Source: an uncultured bacterium (GTDB lineage Bacteria > Bacillota > Clostridia > Oscillospirales > Ruminococcaceae). Taken from it: a stretch of 11,335 nt of DNA. Both the position numbers and the translations under genes were made by a program. The stretch is from the NCBI GenBank assembly GCA_905215595.1, contig CAJMQZ010000063.1, positions 1-11,335 of the forward strand. Reading direction: 5' to 3'. The notes beneath the pieces were generated by a model. The model made no database searches. It saw nothing but the letters and a program-made list of their open reading frames with translations, and was not told the DNA's origin. Numbering within the stretch: the stretch's first letter is position 1; every line of letters begins with the position of its first letter. Shown here in pieces: positions 1 through 7,000 of the stretch.

Positions 1-489
1 ACCGCCCTTGATATCGAACTGGCAGTACAGGATCATATCCGTCATGCCGTCGTTGGAGCTGCTGTCGCTGTAATTGCGCCCCTCTTCAAAGTCGATGCCG
101 CAGACCAGAATGTTGACCACATCGCCCTTGTATTCCTCGGCGGTCTGGATCTCCTGTACGATGGAGGGGGCACTTTCCGCCGGGCGGATACTGTCCTCCA
201 CCTTGTTTACAAGGCTCACACCGTACACCACCACACCGGAGATCACGGCGATCACTCCCATCACAATGGCAAAGGGCAGCCACAGCGGGGTCTTTTTCTT
301 CTTTTTGCGGCGGCGCGGTGCGTCATTCCCGCCCATGTCGGGCTGTGCCGGGCGGCGGGGCGGAGCGGCGTGCTGCGCCCCGGCGGTGCTGCGGGTGTTC
401 TGCTCCGGGGCAGCCTGCGGGGCGCGCGCCGCCTGACCCGGGCGGCTGAGCGAGCGGTCTGTATTGATATGGCGTGGCTTCTGGCTCAT
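1..489 (-). CDS. LytR-CpsA-Psr (LCP) family protein, 5' part only
   Basis: The first 163 codons are present and the 3' end lies beyond the left edge. The product is a type II membrane protein. It has a long cytosolic tail rich in Pro, Ala and Arg (residues 1-60), a cluster RRRKKKKK (59-66), one membrane helix (about 69-92), then the start of an extracellular domain. The segment VVNILVCGID (124-133) followed by DGMTDMILY (147-155) matches the opening of LCP domains, where an NILLLGID-like strand precedes a D-x-M-I/L motif. LCP enzymes attach wall teichoic acid or polysaccharide to peptidoglycan, using polyprenyl-phosphate-linked substrates. The start at 489 is supported by GGAGG (501-505) 11 bases upstream and by a good promoter at 559-587. 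A 148-base gap separates it from yqeK, so it probably has its own transcription start. In related Firmicutes an LCP gene often sits between yqeK and rsfS; rsfS would lie outside the window. The exact LCP subfamily cannot be told from this fragment. Confidence 0.85.
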   Translation of the reverse strand, partial: MSQKPRHINTDRSLSRPGQAARAPQAAPEQNTRSTAGAQHAAPPRRPAQPDMGGNDAPRRRKKKKKTPLWLPFAIVMGVIAVISGVVVYGVSLVNKVEDSIRPAESAPSIVQEIQTAEEYKGDVVNILVCGIDFEEGRNYSDSSSNDGMTDMILYCQFDIKGG

Positions 490-558
490 GCTTTTTGTAT
501 CCTCCAGCTTTTCACTGCTCTGCAGAGTTTTTTTACTTGCAGACCTGTCATATCCCTC

Positions 559-587
559 AGTATAGCATGGTACGGCAAAATCTGCAA
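559..587 (-). promoter_or_regulatory. Predicted sigma-A promoter for the LCP gene (extended -10)
   Basis: On the minus strand, TTGCAG (587-582) and TATACT (564-559) are separated by exactly 17 bases. The -10 is preceded by TGC, giving an extended -10 (TGnTATACT). The -10 matches the consensus at 5 of 6 positions and the -35 at 3 of 6, which is a common trade-off for extended -10 promoters. Transcription would start near 552, leaving a leader of about 60 bases before the ATG at 489. I see no riboswitch or obvious attenuator in that leader. The gap 490-637 holds nothing else convincing. Confidence 0.7.
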
Positions 588-637
588 TTGTTTTATCCAG
601 GGATGTCCGGGACCATTTTTAACCGGCGTCCGGCTTT

Positions 638-1216
638 TCACCCTTCATTCTGCCCGCTGTGCGCTAAGATATCCTCGTAGGCAGCCTTGCTTTCGGGGTC
701 AAGGGGCTTGCCCTCGGAGAGCACAAAGCTGTTGGTCTGCTTGAGCGCTGCCAGCATGGCGGCATCCAAGTCCTTCATTTCCAGCTTGCGCAGCTTCTCC
801 ACCCCGGGCCAGTCCCGCTCGGCACTGGTCATATCAGCCAGATACAGGATCTTATCCAGCTGGGTCATGCCCGCCTTGCCTGCGGTATGGCAGGCGATAG
901 CGCTGAGCACGGCTTCGTCCGTAACGCCCCACTCGGTACGCGCCAGAATGGCGGCACAGATACCGTGCCACACCGGCGTGGGGCGTGCTTCGCCCCCCTG
1001 CGCGTATTCCGGGTACGCCTGCATGATAGCGCGCATCTCGTCCTTGGGCAGTTCCTTGGCGGCATCGTGCAAAAGCGCCGCCAGTGCGGCCTGCTCCGGG
1101 TCGGTGCCGTAGTGCTTGGCCAGCTTGACGGCCATTTTTTTCACGTTGATGGTATGCTCGTAGCGCTTATCGCTCAAGCGGCTGCGCACAAGCTCCTTTG
1201 CCTGTTTCAGCTCCAT
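638..1216 (-). CDS. yqeK: YqeK, HD-domain bis(5'-nucleosyl)-tetraphosphatase (symmetrical)
   Basis: This 192-residue HD-superfamily metallohydrolase matches the YqeK family (COG1713), which cleaves diadenosine tetraphosphate symmetrically to two ADP. The metal ligands are visible in order: H21 (EHTINV), H50-D51 (LLHDAAKELP), H84 (PVWHG), H110 (ACHTAG) and D128 (YLADMTS). This is the two-metal pattern of the family, and the length is typical. The ATG at 1216 follows the nadD stop with no spacer (TAAATG). Its ribosome binding site, AGAAGGAAG, lies inside the nadD tail, so translation is probably coupled to nadD. The pair nadD-yqeK is a conserved Firmicute neighbourhood linked to NAD synthesis and ribosome-associated genes. 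Clearing Ap4A, a stress nucleotide, fits the nucleotide housekeeping role of its neighbours. Nothing is broken or missing. The symmetrical cleavage is inferred from the family. Confidence 0.93.
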   Translation of the reverse strand: MELKQAKELVRSRLSDKRYEHTINVKKMAVKLAKHYGTDPEQAALAALLHDAAKELPKDEMRAIMQAYPEYAQGGEARPTPVWHGICAAILARTEWGVTDEAVLSAIACHTAGKAGMTQLDKILYLADMTSAERDWPGVEKLRKLEMKDLDAAMLAALKQTNSFVLSEGKPLDPESKAAYEDILAHSGQNEG

Positions 1217-1855
1217 TTATCTGCTACTTCCTTCTGTGTTCCGGTATAGTCCCTCCCGCCGGATGACGCTGCGCACTTCCTCCGGCAGTTCGGTTTTGCA
1301 CTCCTCTCCGGCGGCAAGCCGGGCCCGCAGCTGGCTGCTTGCCATAGGCAGCGCCTGCACGGGGGCAAACAGGATGCGTCCGCCCGACGGGTCCAGCAAC
1401 TTTGCCTTTGCGTGCAGCGCCGGGGCATCGCCGATATCCCGGCTGGTGACCACCACCCGCGCAATGCGCAGGATATCCTGCCAGCGGTGCCAGCCCTCAA
1501 AGCTGAGCAGCATATCGCTGCCAATGGCAAGGTACAGCACAGCGCCCGGGTTTTCCCTTGCCAGCATTTCCAGCGTGAGCACGGTATAATTGCGGCTGCC
1601 CGCTGCGGCCTGCGCCACCTCCCAGCCGCTTACTTCCAGCGGCGGCATACCCGGCTCCTGCGCCAGCGCCGCAAAGCACCGGCACATTTCCAGCCGCAGC
1701 GCACCGGAGGCATTTGTTCCCTGCTTAAAGGGAGAGGTGCCTGCCGGCATCACCACGATCTTATCCGGGTGCACGCGGTCTGCCGCTGCACGCAGGTTGT
1801 TCAGGTGACCGTTATGGGGCGGGTCGAAGCTGCCGCCATAGAGAAGGATCTTCAT
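1217..1855 (-). CDS. nadD: Nicotinate-nucleotide adenylyltransferase
   Basis: The product (212 residues) transfers AMP from ATP to nicotinate mononucleotide, forming deamido-NAD, the penultimate step of NAD synthesis in the cytosol. The nucleotidyltransferase signature GGSFDPPHNGH (7-17) carries the (H/T)xGH motif, here HNGH. The conserved middle segment IGSDMLLSFEGWHRW (111-125) is present. The C-terminal phosphate-binding motif appears as ASSQLRARL (172-180), corresponding to the family's ISSTxIR. Length is normal. The ATG at 1855 lies one base after the yhbY stop (TAA, G, ATG) with no strong ribosome binding site of its own. Start of translation therefore probably depends on ribosomes finishing yhbY. 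The stop abuts the yqeK start. The order yhbY-nadD-yqeK matches Bacillus subtilis yqeI-nadD-yqeK, which supports the assignments together. Confidence 0.95.
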   Translation of the reverse strand: MKILLYGGSFDPPHNGHLNNLRAAADRVHPDKIVVMPAGTSPFKQGTNASGALRLEMCRCFAALAQEPGMPPLEVSGWEVAQAAAGSRNYTVLTLEMLARENPGAVLYLAIGSDMLLSFEGWHRWQDILRIARVVVTSRDIGDAPALHAKAKLLDPSGGRILFAPVQALPMASSQLRARLAAGEECKTELPEEVRSVIRREGLYRNTEGSSR

Positions 1856-1856
1856 C

Positions 1857-2153
1857 TTACTTCAGCAGAGCAGCGTAGGCGCTGTCCTTTTTCTTTTGCA
1901 GATACAGCACGAACTTGGAGCCGATGACCTGCACGCAGTCTGCGCCGGTGGCCTCGGCCAGCTTGGCAGCGGCCTCGCGGGCGTTGTACATACTGTTTTC
2001 CAGCACCTTGAGCTTGATCAGCTCCCGGGCATCCAGACAGTCCTTTACGCCCTGGATCAAAGTCTCATCGATCTCGCCCTTACCCACGATGTAAACGGGG
2101 TCCATGGTATTTGCCTTGCCGCGCAGAATAGCGCGCTGTTTGCTAGTCAGCAT
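1857..2153 (-). CDS. yhbY: YhbY-family CRM-domain RNA-binding protein
   Basis: This protein of 98 residues is a stand-alone CRM domain, the type that binds pre-50S ribosomal particles and takes part in large-subunit assembly. The opening MLTSKQRAILRGKA, the loop YIVGKGEIDE (21-30, the counterpart of the GxxG-like RNA-binding loop), ELIKLKV (44-50) and the closing strand VIGSKFVLY (76-84) follow the family pattern along the whole length. The start at 2153 has a strong ribosome binding site, AAAGGAG, about nine bases upstream. It heads the tightly packed yhbY-nadD-yqeK group and lies 72 bases after rdgB, behind a perfect hairpin. B. subtilis YqeI is the equivalent in the same position next to nadD. 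A catalytic role is not expected; function is assigned by family. Confidence 0.92.
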   Translation of the reverse strand: MLTSKQRAILRGKANTMDPVYIVGKGEIDETLIQGVKDCLDARELIKLKVLENSMYNAREAAAKLAEATGADCVQVIGSKFVLYLQKKKDSAYAALLK

Positions 2154-2194
2154 AGTTTTTCTCCTTTATTTTCAATAGAACTTATTTTTTGTCT

Positions 2195-2229
2195 GTGAAA
2201 TGAAACTGACACAGTCAGTTTCATTTCAC
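2195..2229 (-). repeat. Perfect 16-bp inverted repeat overlapping the rdgB stop codon
   Basis: Bases 2195-2210 and 2214-2229 are exact reverse complements with a 3-base loop (2211-2213). The core arm is TGAAATGAAACTGAC. The stem is AT-rich, unlike its surroundings. On the minus strand it begins in the last codon of rdgB and includes the UGA stop (2228-2226). It is followed by CAGACAAAAAATAAG, not by a T run, so it does not fit an intrinsic terminator for rdgB. It ends about 40 bases before the yhbY start. It could be a small palindromic repeat, an RNA 3' end stabiliser or a double-strand-specific RNase site; the sequence does not decide. Confidence 0.85.
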
Positions 2230-2861
2230 TTCCCCAGAAACCCCGGCAGCTGCTTTTCCAACTCCGCCAGCGCGTTGCCGCGGTGGCTGATGGCGTCCTT
2301 TTCGTCCGGGGTAAGCTGGGCGTAGCTGCGTTTCTCGGTGTTGGGGCGCTTGTCCGTTTTGCCCACGCCGCAGTCGGCGGGGATGAACAGCGGGTCATAG
2401 CCAAAACCGTAGTCGCCGCACAGCCGCGTAAAAGCGATGCTGCCCGGGCACTCGCCCATGCAGGTCAAGTGCCGACCGTCCGGCAGGATGAAGCATACCG
2501 CCGAGACGAACTTTGCCCCCCGCTGCCCGGCAGGCACCGCCTGCATGGCAGCCAGAAGCTTATCGTTGTTGGCTTCGTCGTCGCCATGGTGGCCGCAGTA
2601 GCGGGCGCTGTACACACCGGGTGCGCCGTCCAGCGCGTCCACACACAGGCCGGAGTCATCGGCGATGGTGGGCAGACCGCTGGCCTTGCAGATGGTCTCG
2701 GCCTTGATGAGGGCGTTTTCCGCAAAGGTGGTGCCGGTCTCCTCCGGCTCGATGGTGATGCCCAGCTCTTTCTGGCTGGCCACCTCATGTCCCTGCGCTT
2801 CCAGAATACGGCGCAGCTCGCGAAGCTTTCCGGCGTTGCCGGTCGCTGCACAAATTTTCAT
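2226..2861 (-). CDS. rdgB: RdgB/HAM1 family XTP/dITP (non-canonical purine NTP) pyrophosphatase
   Basis: The product (211 residues) hydrolyses ITP, dITP and XTP to monophosphates plus pyrophosphate, keeping deaminated purines out of DNA and RNA. The family landmarks are all present: the N-terminal substrate motif TGNAGK (7-12), TFAENA (45-50), the acidic metal and catalytic segment ADDSG (67-71), GFGYDPLF (152-159) and the C-terminal SHRGNA (192-197). I chose the ATG at 2861 because AAGGAG lies just upstream and MKICAATGNAGK is the normal family N-terminus. The reading frame stays open upstream to an ATG at 3017, but that extension of 52 residues is translated repeat DNA. The gene follows ftsY after a 143-base gap filled by a mosaic repeat. 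Its last codons run into a perfect hairpin. Confidence 0.95.
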   Translation of the reverse strand: MKICAATGNAGKLRELRRILEAQGHEVASQKELGITIEPEETGTTFAENALIKAETICKASGLPTIADDSGLCVDALDGAPGVYSARYCGHHGDDEANNDKLLAAMQAVPAGQRGAKFVSAVCFILPDGRHLTCMGECPGSIAFTRLCGDYGFGYDPLFIPADCGVGKTDKRPNTEKRSYAQLTPDEKDAISHRGNALAELEKQLPGFLGK

Positions 2862-2882
2862 CTTGATACTCCTTCCGCTTTC

Positions 2883-2999
2883 AAAGCTCCCCCTGAGAGG
2901 AAAGACTCTCCCCGGCCGGGGAGAGATGGCGCGTCCAGCGCCAGAGAGGGGAATCTCCGTTTCCGCGCCGCTGTAAGCGGACGGAACGGTGAGAGGGTT
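2883..2999. repeat. Mosaic palindromic repeat A (ftsY-rdgB gap)
   Basis: This element fills almost all of the 143-base gap between ftsY and rdgB. On the plus strand it reads AAAGCTCCCCCTGAGAGG, then a 20-bp perfect palindrome CTCTCCCCGGCCGGGGAGAG (2906-2925). Next come a hairpin with arms TGGCGC/GCGCCA (2927-2932, 2938-2943) and a nested fold with CCGCT/AGCGG (2968-2972, 2976-2980) inside CCGTT/AACGG (2957-2961, 2985-2989). It ends in GAGAGGGTT (2991-2999), six bases from the ftsY stop. The termini and the palindrome match repeats B and C. The left end looks collapsed: CTGAGAGG is the complement of the CCTCTCAG seen at the other termini. It has no open frame of its own. Confidence 0.8.
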
Positions 3000-3004
3000 T
3001 TGTT

Positions 3005-3943
3005 TTAATGTTTCCATTCCCGGGGGAGCAGCTCTTCCACGAAGCCCTCCGGGGTGAAGGGCAGCAGGTCGTCGATGCCCTCGCCCACGCCGATGAAGCG
3101 CACCGGCAGGCCCAGACGCTGCTTGACCGCCACGACGCAGCCGCCCTTGGCGGTGCCGTCCAGCTTGGTCAGGATGATGCCGGTGGCATCGGCAGCCTTG
3201 CAGAACTCCTTGGCCTGACTGATGGCGTTCTGCCCGGTGATGGCATCCAGCACCAGCAGGGTCTCAAGGCTGGCTTCCGGGCTTGCCTTTTTGACGCTGC
3301 GGCTGATCTTGGAAAGTTCTGCCATCAGGTTTGCTTTGTTGTGCAGACGGCCTGCGGTGTCCGCAATGACCATATCATAGCCGCGTGCGGTGGCAGACTT
3401 GACCGTATCAAAGATGACGGCAGCGGGGTCTGCGCCTTCGCCTGCGCTGACGATGGGCACACCGGCGCGGCTTGCCCAGATCTCCAGCTGCTCGCTGGCA
3501 GCAGCGCGGAAGGTGTCACCGGCGGCCAGCATGACCCTCTTGCCCTGCCGGGTGTAATAATCGGCCAGCTTTGCAATGCTGGTGGTCTTGCCCACGCCGT
3601 TGACGCCGATGACCAGAATGACGGCGGGCTTGCCGTCCAGTGCCATCTCGGCCTCCGGGGTCATCTCCTCGGCAATGATGTCGCGCAGGGCATCTGCGGC
3701 CTGTTCGCCGGTTTTCAGCCCCTTATCGCGCACACGGTCGCGGAGCTTGTCCACCAGATGCACCGCCACCTCACCGCCTACGTCGGCAAGGATCAGCTGC
3801 TCTTCCAGATCATCGTACATCTCATCGTCGATGACGCTGCCGGTCAGGGTATTCATAATGCTGCCCCAGAAGCCGGTGCGGGTCTTTTCCAGACCCGTTT
3901 TCATCTTGTCTTTTTCTTTTTTTCCAAATCCGAAGAACGCCAT
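3005..3943 (-). CDS. ftsY: FtsY, signal recognition particle receptor GTPase
   Basis: This 312-residue SRP-family GTPase docks ribosome-nascent chain-SRP complexes to the membrane for insertion through SecYEG. The NG domain is complete. A helical N domain (about 25-95) is followed by the P-loop GVNGVGKTT (113-121), DTFRAAASEQ (143-152, the family insertion box), G3 DTAGRLHNKA (195-204), G4 TKLDGTAKGG (259-268) and the closing GVGEGIDDLLPF (285-296). The N-terminal A region is only a short Lys-rich stretch, MAFFGFGKKEKDK, as is usual in Gram-positives and unlike the long acidic domain of E. coli. The start at 3943 has a strong TAGGAGGA site. It lies 35 bases after smc, and the rnc-smc-ftsY order is classic. 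A near-consensus promoter at 3973-4001 suggests it can also be transcribed independently of smc. Confidence 0.97.
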   Translation of the reverse strand: MAFFGFGKKEKDKMKTGLEKTRTGFWGSIMNTLTGSVIDDEMYDDLEEQLILADVGGEVAVHLVDKLRDRVRDKGLKTGEQAADALRDIIAEEMTPEAEMALDGKPAVILVIGVNGVGKTTSIAKLADYYTRQGKRVMLAAGDTFRAAASEQLEIWASRAGVPIVSAGEGADPAAVIFDTVKSATARGYDMVIADTAGRLHNKANLMAELSKISRSVKKASPEASLETLLVLDAITGQNAISQAKEFCKAADATGIILTKLDGTAKGGCVVAVKQRLGLPVRFIGVGEGIDDLLPFTPEGFVEELLPREWKH

Positions 3944-3972
3944 AGTGGTCCTCCTATCTATTTTCTGTTTAT

Positions 3973-4001
3973 TTTATATCAGGAAACCAGCGTTGCGTCA
4001 A
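3973..4001 (-). promoter_or_regulatory. Predicted sigma-A promoter inside the smc 3' end, driving ftsY
   Basis: On the minus strand, TTGACG (4001-3996) and TATAAA (3978-3973) are separated by exactly 17 bases; each hexamer matches consensus at 5 of 6 positions. The bases TGA just before the -10 form an extended -10, and they are also the smc stop codon (3981-3979). The -35 lies within smc codons. Transcription would begin near 3966, leaving about 22 untranslated bases that carry the ftsY ribosome binding site AGGAGGA. This is the strongest-looking promoter in the window. It is predicted from sequence alone. Confidence 0.65.
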
Positions 4002-7000
4002 CCTGTTCCAGATCCAGCTTGAGCAGCTTGGACACGCCGTCCTCCTGCATGGTAACACCATACAGCACGTTGGCGGCCTCCATGGTGCCGCGGCGGTGGG
4101 TGATGACGATGAACTGGGTCTTATCGCTGATGCGGCGCAGATACTGGGCAAACCGCACCACGTTGGCATCGTCCAAGGCGGCTTCGATCTCGTCCAGAAT
4201 GCAGAAGGGCGCGGGGTTCACCGCCAGAATGGCAAAGTAGATGCTGATCGCCACCAGCGCCTGCTCGCCGCCAGAAAGGGCTTCCAGATTTTTGATGACC
4301 TTGCCCGGCGGGGCTACCCGGATGCCGATGCCGCAGGCCAGCACATCGCTTTCGTCCTCCAGCACAAGGCTGGCTTCGCCGCCGCCGAACAGCTCGGTGA
4401 ACACGCGGCTGAAGTTTTCGTTGATGGCGCGGAAGCTGTCGGTGAAAATCTCCCGCATCTGGGCGGAAAGCTTTGCGATCATGCGGCTCAGCTCGTTGCG
4501 GCTCTCCTCCACGTCGGTCACCTGACGGGACAGATCATCGTAGCGGGCTTTGACTTCCTTGTACTCCTCGATGGCGCTCACGTTCACGCTGCCAAGGGCG
4601 CGGATCTTGCCGCGCAGGTCGGCCACCTGTGCCCGCAGAGCGGGCAGGCTGTCAAACTCCACGCACAGCTGCTCCGCCTGACTGACCGAGAGCTGGTATT
4701 CGTCCCACAGCTTTGCCACGGTCTGGTCGTACTCGGTCTCGGCAGCAGCCTTGCGCTCGGCAAGGCGCGCCATCTCCCGGCCCATCTCCTCGCGGCTGTC
4801 GGAGGCGGTGCGGGCTTTTGCCAGTGCTTCCGTTTCCTTCTGCTGGCAGGCAAGCCGCTTTTCGGTGGCTTCGCGGATGGCCTGCTCCTTTTGGGTAATG
4901 GTGGTCTGGCTGTCGGTCTTGGCCTTGCGGATAGCCGCGATCTCGGTGCGGCAGGCCTCGCTGCGGGCAGCAAGGGCGGCAAGGCTTTCTTCCAGCGCGG
5001 TGCGGCGGGCAGCGGCGTCCTTGGCACGCTGTTCCAGCGCGGCGATCTGGCTGTAAGCCAGCTCTGCGTCCTTGCGACGGGTCACCTGTTCCAGCCGCTT
5101 GGCGCTGAGCGCCTGTGCCAGCTGGTTCTGCTGGGCCAAAAAGCTGTCGCTGCCCTCTGCAATGCGGCTCAGCTCGGCAGTCAGCTGCTCGATCTGCGCC
5201 GTCAGCTCTGCCTGCTGCAAGGCAGCGGCATCCGCCTTGGCGCGGCTGTCGTTCAAAGCAGCCTGCAAGGCGTTCATCTGCTGCTGTGCGTTCTGCACGG
5301 CAGTTTCCAGCTGGGCAGCGGCGGCTTCCAGCCGCTTCTGCTCCGCCTCTGCACGCACCCGGTCGTTGGCGGCGGTGATCTGTTCACTGGCGGTGGCGGT
5401 CAGCTCTGCCTGCAAAGCATCTGCCTGCTCTTTGCACTGGTCGGTCTTTTCCTGTGCGGCAAGGCAGTCTTTTTGCAGCTTGGCCGCCTTCAGGCGCAGC
5501 TCTTCCATTTCCTGCTTGCGGGTGAACAGACCGGCGCTGCGCTGCACGCTGCCGCCGGTAAAGCTGCCGCCTGCATTGATCACCTGTCCGTCCATGGTGA
5601 CCACCTTGTTGTGGTAGCCGTTGTCCCGCGCCACACGGGAGGCTTCGTTGATATCCTCCACCACGATGATGCGCCCCAGCAGGTTCGAGACGATATTCTC
5701 GTACCGGGGGTCGGCCTGCACCAGCGCAGAGGCCAGCCGTGCCGTGCCGGACAGCCGCCCCCGGAACACGCCGGGCTGCACGGTATCCAGCGGTAAAAAG
5801 GTGGCGCGGCCTGCATGGTCATTGCGCAGCAGGGCGATGGCGGCTTTCGCGGCGGCTTCGTTTTCCACCACGATGTTCTGCAATGCGCCGCCCAGCGCGG
5901 TCTCGATGGCAACCTCGCACCCGGGCTCCACCTTCAGGATGGTGGATACCGGCCCCAGAATGCCCCGCAGACGGCGGGCTCCGGCGGCGCGCATGACCGC
6001 GCGCACCGAGTTCTGGTAGCCGTCCATATTTTTTTCCAGTTCCCGCAGCACCGAAAGGCGCTGCCGGGCGGCATCCAGTTCCCTGCCCAGCCGCTGCTCG
6101 GCGGCATCGGCTTCGTCCAGCGCGGCCTTGCGGCTGCGCAGCTTAAGCTCCAGACCGGAGCGGATGTTGCCCAGCTGCTTTTCGTTTTCCTCCAGCGTCT
6201 GGCGGTACTTTACGGTATCGGCCAGATCCTGTCTTGTTTCCTCCAGCTGTGCGGCGGCGTCCCGGGCGCTCTGTTCCAGCGCGGGCAGACGCTGCCGGGC
6301 TGTGTCTCCGGCGGCTTCGGCAGCCGCCTGTGCCACCTGTGCCTCGGTACGCTTTGCGGTGCGGTCGGCAAGCTCTGCCCGCAGGCTGTCCTTGCGGGCA
6401 CCGCTGGCGGTGCTGGCATCTGCCAGCCGGGCAAGCTCCGCATTCAGCGCTTCGATCTCTGCCGCAAGCTTTTCGCCCGCAGCTTCCATGGTCTTTGCCA
6501 CGGCACGGTGGCGCTGCAAAGCGGCATCCGCTTCGGCGGTATCCTGCTGCCCGGCGGCGATCTCCTGTTGTAAGGAAGCCGCGCTCTCGTCATTGCGCAG
6601 AATGTCGTTTTCCAACACGGCGATGCGGCTTTCGGAGCCGCTGATCTGCTGGGTGATGCTGCGGATATCCCCATTCAGGCGCTCGACAGCAACCGTCAGC
6701 TGCTGTGCCTGCATACGGATCTCCTCAGCCTCCTGCTCGGCGGCCTTGGTTTCCCGGTCAAAACGCTCGTAGTCGGTCTGGGCGGTCTCGTAGTCCCGCA
6801 CCTGTTGGCGCACGGCTTCCCGGGCGCGGTGCACCCCGTCGGTCCACAGGGTCACTTCCAGCGTTTTGCGCTGAGCACTCAGTTCCAGAAACCTCTGCGC
6901 CTTGGCGCTTTCTTTTTCCAGCGGGCCCACCCGGCTTTCCAGCTCGCCAAGGATGTCCCGCAGGCGCTCCAGGTTCTCGCCCGCTGCGGCCAGACGGCGC

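Noticed and set aside
601..637. Terminator after yqeK (GCCGG-ACG-CCGGT stem and an imperfect GTCC/GGAC stem)
   Set aside because: The stems are only 4 to 6 bp and neither is followed by a T run on the minus strand.
370..744. Plus-strand open frame across the LCP 5' end and the gap
   Set aside because: It overlaps the LCP gene, its promoter and the yqeK 3' end in antisense, with no ribosome binding site or recognisable motif.
2194..2222. Promoter for yhbY in the rdgB-yhbY gap (TTTCAC-like and TATTGA-like hexamers)
   Set aside because: The spacing is acceptable but both hexamers match the consensus poorly (2 and 3 of 6) and they overlap the hairpin. This is within chance for AT-rich DNA.
2862..3017. 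52-residue N-terminal extension of RdgB starting at 3017
   Set aside because: The extension is translated repeat DNA and overlaps the ftsY end. The ATG at 2861 has AAGGAG at good spacing and gives the standard family N-terminus.
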